A stretch of 64,000 nucleotides of DNA, taken from positions 27,960 to 91,959 of the forward strand of contig JALGSU010000015.1 in the NCBI GenBank assembly GCA_029821735.1, read 5' to 3'. This DNA comes from Candidatus Zipacnadia bacterium. GTDB taxonomy: Bacteria > Armatimonadota > Zipacnadia > Zipacnadales > UBA5352. A program made the translations under genes and the position numbers. Of this stretch, positions 29,897 through 38,800 are shown piece by piece (positions within the stretch are counted from its first letter, which is position 1; each line of letters begins with the position of its first letter). Below the pieces are notes generated by a model. It was not told the origin of the DNA. It saw only the letters and a list, made by a program, of their open reading frames with translations, and did no database searches.

Positions 29897-31242
29897 TGCT
29901 CGCCTTCCTCGACCACAAACTGGAATGCGTACAGTTTCGCAGCACGCATCACGAAGTGCAGCCGCACCGGCTGTCCCTTGAGCGTGCTCAGATCACCACT
30001 GCCAGCCCACGTGACCGACTTGCGCAGATGGTTGCCGTAGATCATGTCAGCGTCCGCAAGCGAGAACCCCGCCAGCGGCGTCCCATCTGCGCCAAGTATC
30101 TCAACGCGTGCGTCGCCAACCGCCGACGCATCCACATTCAGTTCCAGACGATCACCATCGAACACAACCAGTGGCGTAGTCAACTCTCCGCCCGCGTACG
30201 CCGCATCCGCCGACACGAAGCCGTCCAGACGCTGCACCACCATGCACGGCTTGCTCGGGTTCGGGGCAATCGCCGCGGTCGTCCCGTGGCTCCGGGGGTA
30301 GCCCGAATAGTATTGCCGGATGTCATCGCCATCGCGCACCATCGTCCGTGACGTGTAGAGACAGGAGCCATCGGGACTTCCCTCAAGCCCCAGCCGGATG
30401 TACGAGCCCCGGAAGCGTCGCCAGGTGATGCCGTCCCGGCTGGTCGCCAGTTGCACATCAGTGAGCCCATCGTTCGTCCTCGCGTCGGGCTCATCCGGGA
30501 AGTGCCGATAGAGCACCGGGAAGGCCAGATACACGTCGTCCGCCCACGGGTAGCGAACGATACCATGGTCATAGAAATCGCACTCGGGCGGGTCCTGTTC
30601 ATCGCAGGCGAGAACCACCTCAAACTCCACGCCCGGCGCTGGCAGGTTCGTCGGCCCCCACAGGTCCGCCGTCTGGTCGGGCCAGTCCGCCACCCAGGGC
30701 TTGAGCGGGTCGTCCACCACCAGCCTGCCGACCGTTCGCAGAGGCAACGGGTCGGCGTCGTGGTAGGACTTGCCGGGATCACGCTCCACCCACTGGCGGA
30801 AGTAGGCCACGTACTTCCCGAGTGCCGGGTCATACATCATGCTGTTCTCGCCGTCTGGCCAGTAAGGGAAGACACGTTCGGGGACCTTCGTCCAACTGAG
30901 GCGGTCTGGTGAGTAGTAGATGTAGAGACCGGCGTTCTCCCGGTCGCTCATCTTGCCTTCGAGTATGACTTTCTTGTACCGCTGTTCGGGGGGAGCGCTC
31001 GGGTCGAAGAACACCGGCCCATAGTCCAGTTCGGCGTTCTCAGGCTGCACCAGAAGTGCGCCCACGTCCTCGCGGGGGCGCTTAACCGGCGGGTTCATGG
31101 TTAACACGACGCCGTCGCTTGACTCGATGAACCGCTCGTCAATGAATAGCTGCTTCGCATGACCGACGTCGATTGGCTCGGCGGCGCGCGCTGAACCAAC
31201 CGCGATGACCATCAGTACACACAGCGCCCACATGATCGGCAT
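29893..31242 (-). CDS. Secreted beta-propeller glycosidase-like protein (GH32/GH43-like)
   Basis: About 449 residues from ATG 31242; the frame extends to 31284 but the signal peptide (MPIMWALCVLMVIAVGSARA) starts at 31242. The mature protein opens IDVGHAKQLFIDERFIES, then has YGPVFFDPSAPP, GLYIYYSPDRLSWTKVPE, YDPALGKYVAYFRQW, GIVRYPWADDVYLAFPVLY and QLATSRDGITWRRFRG. Repeated 'yyS.Dg.sW' blades are typical of five-bladed propellers of the GH32/GH43/GH117-like group. The C-terminal ~110 residues form a beta-sandwich (LVVFDGDRLELNVDASAVGD). Catalytic Asp/Glu not assigned. First gene of the minus-strand operon; its stop overlaps the next ATG. Confidence 0.72.
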   Translation of the reverse strand: MPIMWALCVLMVIAVGSARAAEPIDVGHAKQLFIDERFIESSDGVVLTMNPPVKRPREDVGALLVQPENAELDYGPVFFDPSAPPEQRYKKVILEGKMSDRENAGLYIYYSPDRLSWTKVPERVFPYWPDGENSMMYDPALGKYVAYFRQWVERDPGKSYHDADPLPLRTVGRLVVDDPLKPWVADWPDQTADLWGPTNLPAPGVEFEVVLACDEQDPPECDFYDHGIVRYPWADDVYLAFPVLYRHFPDEPDARTNDGLTDVQLATSRDGITWRRFRGSYIRLGLEGSPDGSCLYTSRTMVRDGDDIRQYYSGYPRSHGTTAAIAPNPSKPCMVVQRLDGFVSADAAYAGGELTTPLVVFDGDRLELNVDASAVGDARVEILGADGTPLAGFSLADADMIYGNHLRKSVTWAGSGDLSTLKGQPVRLHFVMRAAKLYAFQFVVEEGEQ

Positions 31243-31291
31243 CACACGGAGCCCCCATGATATCTCGTCGAGACTGCGGCACACGCGTGGT

Positions 31292-31320
31292 CTTCCGCGC
31301 CGATGGTCGGAAGGCCTTCC
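31292..31320. promoter_or_regulatory. Candidate operator: GGAAG half-site cluster in the divergent intergenic region
   Basis: Between the divergently transcribed starts at 31242 (minus operon) and 31376 (plus cluster) lies CTTCCG (31292-31297), ten bases, CGGAAG (31308-31313), and a perfect 12-bp palindrome GGAAGGCCTTCC (31309-31320). These make three adjacent GGAAG-type half-sites. A shared regulator of both operons would bind here; this is inference from position and symmetry only. Confidence 0.35.
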
Positions 31321-31375
31321 ATGGCATTGGGCGAATATCTTCGGCGCCCACTACGCGAGGCTGCGGAGGTGCTCG

Positions 31376-34300
31376 ATGACCGTTCTGAGGACCATGCTCG
31401 TCATTGCTGCCCTGTGCCTGACTGTCTCAGTTTCCGCCCAGGATTCGGCCAACCTCTGCCCCAACCCCGGCGCCGAGGAAGCAGGCGAGGACGGCAAGCC
31501 GGCTGGCTGGCTGGGCACCATCGGTAAGTCCGAGTGGGCCACCGATCAGGTGCATTCGGGCGCGCGCTCCCTCAAGCTTCTGGCAGACGAGCCCGGCACA
31601 TGGTCCTGGACCTCAGAAATGGTTCCGCTGCCCCGGCCCGATTGCCAGCTCGCGGTATCGCTGTGGGCGAAGATGGACGATGTGCGCGAGGGCAGCGGCG
31701 CAGTCGTGGTGATCTACCACACGGACGAGAACGGCGTACGCCTCACCACTGGCACTGGTGGCAGCGGAGGCCTCACACTCGCCGGTGCGGGCACCATGGG
31801 CGCCACTCGCGACTGGCAACAGTACATGACTTTCAGCGAACTGACCCCTGAGACCAAGGGCGTGCGCATCAATCTGCGCCTCAACAGCGCGCTGGGCACC
31901 GTCTGGTTCGACGACATTCGGGTCTTCGAGCACACTCGGACGCCCCTGTCTGCGCCGCGACCACTGCGGCAGGGACTCTGGCTCGACGGCCCGCAAGGCG
32001 CCGCGATCGTCTCATGCGACGGCGGCGAGGCCCATGCTCGGCGGCTGCAGGAGGCCCTGGTCGGCCGTGGGTACGATCTGCCAGTGATTCCCCACGATTC
32101 GGTTGACCCCGCCACTGACCCGCGCGAGTTGATCGTCCTCGGAAATCTGGACACGAGCAAAGCCTTTGAGCGCCTCTACCTCAACTACTACGCTTTCGCA
32201 GACTACTACTACCCCGGAGCAGGCGGCTGGACGCTGCGCCCGCAGATCGATCCCTTCGGCACCGGCGCAAATTGCCTCGTTCTGGGCGCATCAGACAGCG
32301 GCGGCCTGACGGCGGGCACTCGCGCCCTGCTTGATCATGTCCGCGACACGAAGTCAGTCCTTGACGTGCCCTTGACCGTCGAGATTGGCGAAGGCTACAT
32401 GGGCTCTCGTTTCTATCCATGGCCAGGCCCTGGCCCATACCGCGCAATGAAGCCCGCTGCCGAGTATCTCAAGACCGGCGACCTCGCGCATGCCGAAGAA
32501 TACAAGCAGTATGTCTACGACAACTGGTTCACGGAGACAGACGAGTCGTATGCAGACACTCAGAACAAGCTCCACCTGATCTACCACAGCCGCACGATGT
32601 CGTGGGATCTGATGGACTCGTGCCCGGTGTTCACAGAGGCCGAACGCCTGGAGATCGCCAATGAACTCCTCCGCCTGATGCGCTCCAACCAAGCGTCCGG
32701 CTACAAGGGCCTCAGCGGCGCCCGCTACGCACGCGGCAACCACGATATCCGCAACGCGAGGTCTTTCTACTTCGGCTGGCGGCACTTCAACAAGTACTAC
32801 TCCGGCGAACTCGCGCCCGAGCTTGTGTCGTGGCAGGGCAAGCTCACGGACTTCTGGACTCTGGTCTTCTCCAGCCCGCGCACCGCCGACGAGGCCATCT
32901 CCCAGCACGCGGTGGGCGGCAGCTTCAACTGCATGCTCGATGTTGCCTTCATGCAGCCCGATTGGGCCGCAAGCTTCCTCGCCGACGACCTGCCCCGACA
33001 GATGGCTGATCGCTCCATCGTTTGCTGCAACAACATGGGCCAGATGGTCGAACTCGGCGACACCAGTCCCGGTGACTACCCCAGCGGCATCTTCGCGAAG
33101 CTCGGCTGGTATTACCGCGACGGGCAGTATCAGTTCATGATCGACAAGCGCGGCGCTGAACGATCAAGCGTTGACGAAGCCATGCGCGCGTTCATGGTCG
33201 ACCTCAAGCCAACGCCGCCCATCGATCACCTGGGCCTGAGAGTGATCCCCGCCGACGACCTCTACTTCCACTCCATCCTCTCCAATCGCGGGGAGGCCCG
33301 CTTCGAGCTCAGCTTCGACAAGTTGGCTTTCCGCGAGGGCTTCGACGCGCAGGACGAGTACCTGATGATGGATGGCTGCTCAGTCGGCGGCCACGCCTAT
33401 GATGACGCCAACAGCATCGGCGAGTTCTCAGCCCACGGGCGCCGCTGGCTCACCGGTTTCGACCGCTTCAACGCACCCACCATGGCCTATCACAACTCCG
33501 TGACTGTCGCCCGCGACGGCCTCGGCGACGCAGTGCCGCCGCATGCGGCCGAACTCATCGCCAGCGACTCGGGGGACGGCTGGGGCTTCACCTCGACGCG
33601 CCTGCCGGGCCACAGTGGCGTCGACTGGACACGTCATATTCTCTGGCTGCCCGGAGCATACACGTGCGTGCTCGATGAAATGACCGCTCGCGAGGCCGGC
33701 GACTACTCATTCGTTCTCGGGTGGCGGTCCCTGGGAGCGCCGGACATCTCTCCCGGACTGCTCTCCGTGGCTCAGGATGAGCCGGACCCGACAGCCACCG
33801 TCGTTCGAGGCAAGGATCTCGCCGATGCGGTGCGCGCCAGTTCCGGTCAGGTCTACTACTACTCGACCGCCGACGGGTCTCTCTTCTACAGGGGCGAGGC
33901 CGAAGGCAATTTCGTCGAGTCAGGCATGGCCGTGCCCGAGAACGGTGAGTACGCCATATCGATGGTACCATTCCGCTTCATCCAGCGCGGCATCGTGCAA
34001 GTCAGCATCGATGATGAGCCTATCGGCCAACCCATTGACCTGTATGCCGCCTCCGCTCAAACCGCAACCGATCCCGTGCAGTTAGGCACTCGTCAACTCA
34101 AAGCAGGCGGCCGCCGAGTGCGCTTCACAGTGACCGGCACCAATCCCGACAGCGGAGACTACATGCTCTCCGTCAAGGCGGTGGTGCTGCGTCGGCTGGA
34201 TGGTGATCCGGTGGAACCAGACGCCGGCCGCAACCGGTTCCAGCTTGCCTTCCACCCCGGCCTCGCCGCCACCCTCGATCGGGACACCGAGGTGATGGGC

Positions 34301-35794
34301 CCGGTTCTCACGCCCAGCCCCTATCGAGATCAGGCTATCAATGTGCTCGAACAGAGCATCGGTCGCACACTCGACGCCGGCCAGTCAGCCGGCTTCCACA
34401 ACGCGTTTTGTGCCACCGTCGGCGCCGATCGCCGCGATCTGCAGCTCCGCCGCCTGAGCGATCACACCGCCCTTATCAAGTGCGGCGACGAGGTCGCGCT
34501 CATCGGCGCGAGCGGTTCCAGCGCGAAGGCCAGCGTCGCGCAACTAACTGCCTCGGGACGCATGTTCTACGTCAGTCCCGAACGCGTGCTCCTGCATGAA
34601 GCAACTGTCACCTGGGCAGGCGCTCCCCTTGCGACAGAGCAGGCGCCGCCCGACGCCGTCCGCGCTGCGCTCCAGCAGGCATGGGAAGCGGCGTCGCTCA
34701 ACGGCGATGGCGCCGCGCGGCCATGGGACGGCAGGCCGACACTGCAGCCGATCTGGACCGCCGACCTGCCCGCCACCCCAACGTCTCTCGAGCCCATGCT
34801 GGGTCAGCCGGTCAGTGTCGCGGTCGGAACCGGCAGCGGCACGGTCGAGCAGTTCGGTGCTGACGGTTCCCGAATTGCCGACTTCCTCACTGGCGGACCG
34901 GTGCACGCGCTCTGCGCCGCCGACCTCGACGCGGACGACGTGCCGGAGCTTCTGGTCGGCTCCGACGACGAGACCCTATACGCTCTTGAGGCCGACCTGT
35001 TCGGCAGGGCCAAGGTCCGGGCCATTCATGCCGCCGACATTACCGGCGACGGTGTGCCCGAGATCATGGCCGGCTGCGGCAGCATGTTCCTGCATTGCTT
35101 CGACACCGCCGGCGAGGAGCTCTGGAACTGGCGCAGCGACTATGGCGTGCCAAGCGTCATAACCACCGCCGACGTCCTCGGCGAGGGCCGGCCACGCATC
35201 ATCACTGCCAACGCGCTGCTGTCCTATTCGCCCCTCTGCACCGTCCTCGATGAGAATGGCGGAATACTGCGCCAGTGGCGCGAGAACCGATACAAAGCTA
35301 CCATCCAGGATATCGTCGTCGCTGATCTCGATGGCGATGGGGAGACCTCGTTGCTGATGGGCAGCAGTCGCGGCAATGTCAGCGGCCGCTCCCCTGACGC
35401 TAAGGGCTCCGAGGTCGCGTGGCTGCACAACATGACGCGATCGGTTCACTCGCTCACTGTACTGCCTACCCACCCTGGCCTGGTGGCCGCGGGCTCTGAG
35501 AGCGGATACCTCGCGGCTTTCACCGAGGCCGGCGAGAAGGCGTGGGGTATCGCCCTGTCGAGTGCGATCGCGGACACTGCGCTGGTCGCCACTGCGGACG
35601 GGCCCATGCTGGCGGCCATCTGCAAAGACGGTAAGATCTTCCTCTGCACGATGGCTGGCGAGGTCCACGCATACTACGACGCAGGAGCGCGCCTGCACAA
35701 TCTCGCGGTGGCCGACCTGGACGGCGATGGCGCCGATGAACTGCTGATCACCACCGCCGGTCCGGACGCCCTTATAGCGCTGCGCCTCCCGTGA
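31376..35794 (+). CDS. Secreted polysaccharide-lyase-like protein with C-terminal FG-GAP/VCBS repeats
   Basis: About 1472 residues from ATG 31376, which has GGAGGT five bases upstream and opens a signal peptide (MTVLRTMLVIAALCLTVSVSA). Residues ~25-185 are a CBM4/9-like module (NLCPNPGAEEAGEDG ... GTVWFDDIRVFEH). Residues ~330-640 are helical and lyase-like (YARGNHDIRNARSFYFGW, FWTLVFSSPRTADEAISQH, PGDYPSGIFAKLGWYYRDG), resembling an alpha/alpha toroid; ~640-1000 are beta-sandwich. The end (~1140-1472) has at least five FG-GAP-like blades with Ca-binding motifs: ALCAADLDADDVPELLVG, HAADITGDGVPEIMAG, VVADLDGDGETSLLMG, AVADLDGDGADELLIT. Enzyme family uncertain; first gene of the plus-strand cluster. 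Confidence 0.7.
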   Translation: MTVLRTMLVIAALCLTVSVSAQDSANLCPNPGAEEAGEDGKPAGWLGTIGKSEWATDQVHSGARSLKLLADEPGTWSWTSEMVPLPRPDCQLAVSLWAKMDDVREGSGAVVVIYHTDENGVRLTTGTGGSGGLTLAGAGTMGATRDWQQYMTFSELTPETKGVRINLRLNSALGTVWFDDIRVFEHTRTPLSAPRPLRQGLWLDGPQGAAIVSCDGGEAHARRLQEALVGRGYDLPVIPHDSVDPATDPRELIVLGNLDTSKAFERLYLNYYAFADYYYPGAGGWTLRPQIDPFGTGANCLVLGASDSGGLTAGTRALLDHVRDTKSVLDVPLTVEIGEGYMGSRFYPWPGPGPYRAMKPAAEYLKTGDLAHAEEYKQYVYDNWFTETDESYADTQNKLHLIYHSRTMSWDLMDSCPVFTEAERLEIANELLRLMRSNQASGYKGLSGARYARGNHDIRNARSFYFGWRHFNKYYSGELAPELVSWQGKLTDFWTLVFSSPRTADEAISQHAVGGSFNCMLDVAFMQPDWAASFLADDLPRQMADRSIVCCNNMGQMVELGDTSPGDYPSGIFAKLGWYYRDGQYQFMIDKRGAERSSVDEAMRAFMVDLKPTPPIDHLGLRVIPADDLYFHSILSNRGEARFELSFDKLAFREGFDAQDEYLMMDGCSVGGHAYDDANSIGEFSAHGRRWLTGFDRFNAPTMAYHNSVTVARDGLGDAVPPHAAELIASDSGDGWGFTSTRLPGHSGVDWTRHILWLPGAYTCVLDEMTAREAGDYSFVLGWRSLGAPDISPGLLSVAQDEPDPTATVVRGKDLADAVRASSGQVYYYSTADGSLFYRGEAEGNFVESGMAVPENGEYAISMVPFRFIQRGIVQVSIDDEPIGQPIDLYAASAQTATDPVQLGTRQLKAGGRRVRFTVTGTNPDSGDYMLSVKAVVLRRLDGDPVEPDAGRNRFQLAFHPGLAATLDRDTEVMGPVLTPSPYRDQAINVLEQSIGRTLDAGQSAGFHNAFCATVGADRRDLQLRRLSDHTALIKCGDEVALIGASGSSAKASVAQLTASGRMFYVSPERVLLHEATVTWAGAPLATEQAPPDAVRAALQQAWEAASLNGDGAARPWDGRPTLQPIWTADLPATPTSLEPMLGQPVSVAVGTGSGTVEQFGADGSRIADFLTGGPVHALCAADLDADDVPELLVGSDDETLYALEADLFGRAKVRAIHAADITGDGVPEIMAGCGSMFLHCFDTAGEELWNWRSDYGVPSVITTADVLGEGRPRIITANALLSYSPLCTVLDENGGILRQWRENRYKATIQDIVVADLDGDGETSLLMGSSRGNVSGRSPDAKGSEVAWLHNMTRSVHSLTVLPTHPGLVAAGSESGYLAAFTEAGEKAWGIALSSAIADTALVATADGPMLAAICKDGKIFLCTMAGEVHAYYDAGARLHNLAVADLDGDGADELLITTAGPDALIALRLP

Positions 35795-35823
35795 GCGGCC
35801 CCCCCACCAGGATAGAGGGCCGC
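35795..35823 (+). terminator. Weak hairpin after the FG-GAP gene
   Basis: GCGGCCC (35795-35801) pairs with GGGCCGC (35817-35823) immediately after the TGA at 35794, with a 15-base loop and no T-tract. It could attenuate transcription into the next gene or be incidental. Confidence 0.3.
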
Positions 35824-35883
35824 GCCATCTGGGAAGGGAACTGACCCGCACAACTGCCGACCAGCGACATCGGAGGTCGAACC

Positions 35884-38800
35884 ATGCTCAACCGACGATC
35901 TTTGCTGCCGATAGTCATCGCCGCAATAGCAATCGCCACTGGTGCCTGGGCCCAGCCCGGCCCCGCGCAACCAGGTGACCGCACGCTGCTTCTCGATCAC
36001 CTCGACGAGAGCTTCGTGCCTGACGGCACGTTGATGACCACGCCCGAAATCATCGCCCCGGCGGGCGACTTCACTGGCGGCAGACCGATGGCTGGCTGCG
36101 AGTTCGTGCCCGGCAAATTCGACCGCGCCTTCCAGTTCCACGGTCTGACGAACATAAGCTACCCGACCCCCGGGAACGTGGATCTGACGGCGGGCGAAGT
36201 GAACTTCTGGATGGCGTATGGATTTGAGCCCGATCTGGCGAAGGTCCCCTCAATCCACCGCAACCAGTTCCTCTTTCAGCTTGATGCGCCCGGCCAGGCG
36301 ATCTTCACCGTCTACTCGGTCCTCAAGAGCATCTGCGTGGGTGTCTGGGACCAGCGCCGCACACTTGTGACCTACATCGCCGGTCCCAGCCCGTGGCAGA
36401 AGGGCGAGTGGCACCACGTCTCGGTGCGCTGGGGTCGAAAGCTGGAACTGTGGCTCGATGGTGAGAAGAAGAGCGAGAAGGACTGGATCGGCGTATTCGG
36501 CCCCATGCACTTCGAACCCGAAGAGGTCAGAATGTATCTCGGCAGCCGGGGAAAGGCCTCCGGGATCGAGAGCGAGTTCCTCCTCGATGAGCTGCAGATC
36601 CTCGGCCCCGGTGACGAACAGGTACCGCCCTATCCCTTGATCACCTGCCCGACCCTCGCCACCCCGCCCACTATAGACGGGCAGATCGGTGAGGACGAGT
36701 GGAAATCCGCTGGCCGGGTGACGGGCTTCGTCGATCTGCACAGCCCCCTGCTGGTGGAGGACCAGACCATCGTGCGCACAGGCCACGATGCTGAGAATCT
36801 GCACGTCTCGTTCGAGTGCTTCGACCCGCAGAAGCGCCCTATCTCCGGTGTCTTTACCGAGCGTGATGCGGCCGTCTACCAGGAGGACGCCGTCGACATT
36901 ATCCTGCAGCCGGGCCCCGGCAAGTATCCCTACTATCAGCTCGTGACCAACGCCATCGGGACCCGGTTCGACATGAAGATGTTCGAGGACAACGGCCGCA
37001 CAGGCCACGATATAGACTGGAACCCGGACTGGACCGTCGCTACCACCAAGGCGTCCGGACACTGGGTCGCGGAGATGTCGATACCATTCGCGGACCTCGG
37101 TGGGACGCCGGCGGATGGCGCCCGGTGGCGCGTGAACTTCTGCCGCGATGCCGACGTCGCTGCTCGCCTGTCCAGTTGGTCCTACACAGGCGGGAACTTC
37201 CACACCCTTTCGAACTTCGGCGAAATGGTCTTCCGCGGCGATGACCGGGCCATGCGCCTCACCGAGCTGGAGGGCTGGACTGGCGGCAGCCTGCGAGCCA
37301 GGTTGGATCTCGCGGGACGAGCCTTCGATCCGCCCGTGACCGTCACAGCGCGTCTCGTTGACCAGACCGCAACCACTATCGTGGAGACGAAGAAGGACCT
37401 GATCGACAGTAAGAACTTCCTGCTCGAAGCGCCGCCGCTGGTGAGTGGCTCATACTCACTGACGCTCAGCGCGGGCACCGATGAAGAAGGCTTCTACTAC
37501 CAGCGTCTGCCTTTTGAGGTGATGAAGGCCTACGACATCTCAGTCGCGGGCTACCCGTATGAGGGCAACCTGTGGGTGCGCGCTAATGCGGGCGGCATCG
37601 ACAATCCGCCGGCCGGAATGGTCGCGCGAGCCACCCTCGTTGGCGACGCGGGCGAGGCGGGGGCCTGTCAGATCGCCGACTTCAACGATCGTGGCATCGG
37701 CAACGCTGCCATTGAGGTCGCCGCGCTGGCGCCGGGCACGTACCGCGTGACCTCGCAGGCGGTCGCCCCGGACGGGACCGTGCTCGGCGAAGCTGAGGCC
37801 GAGTACACGCACTATGACCACCCCAGGTTCTGGCGATCCGAAGCGGGCATCGACGACACCGTGCCCGTGCCATGGACGCCGGTCGAGTCCGCCGACGGTG
37901 TAACGCGGGTGTGGGGTCGAGAGTACCGTTTCGGCTCGCGGATCATGCCCGAGCAGATAGTGAACCAGGGCGTCGAGATGTTGGCCGGACCTGTGCGTCT
38001 GGTAATGCGCTCGGGAGACCAGCAGGTTGACCTCGCGGCGATGGCGGCAACCGAAGGCCCCGGCAAGCCTGATGAGGCCACTCGCGTGGGCAGCCAGACG
38101 ATCGGCCAGCTTGACGTCCAGTGCCAGACCACCACCGCATACGATGGTCTGCAGCGCTATGACATCAAACTCTCGCCGCAGGCCGATACGCGCATTGACT
38201 CGATGGTGCTTGAGATTCCGGTCAAGCGGGAGTTCGCGCACTTCCTGCTGCCATCCAGCGGGCGTTTCTCACCCGCCAGTGAACTCACTGACGAGGGTTG
38301 GGCCAGCGCGTTCCAGCCACAGGTCTGGGCCGGCAATGACGACATGGGCCTGGCGTGGTGGGGTGAAAGCGACCAGTACTGGCTCCCCCGTGACGAGGAA
38401 ATGCTGCAGGTCATTCCCGACGGCGACACGGTCATCATCCGCGCGGGGATCGTCCGCGAGGGCTACGCCGTAACCGAGCCGATCAGCTTCATGTTCGGTT
38501 TGATGGCGACGCCGGTCAAGTTCCTGCCCGACGGCGACCCCTTCCTTTACCGCCTCTGCGGCCCGGTGGGAGCGCCCGAGCTGTGGGACCCGGAAAAGGC
38601 CCGGATGACCCATGCTGAGATGCTAGTCTACCAGGCCGCGGGCAACGTGGACCCGAAGCAGGGAACGCTCGAGTTCTGGTTCTCGCCGGCGGGCCTGGGC
38701 GGCTCGTCCGCGCGTGACGTGGCGACATTGCTGGCCAAAAGAACACCGGTTGTCAAGCTCACCTGGCACGATCACGCCGCCATGACGCTGACCGCAACGG

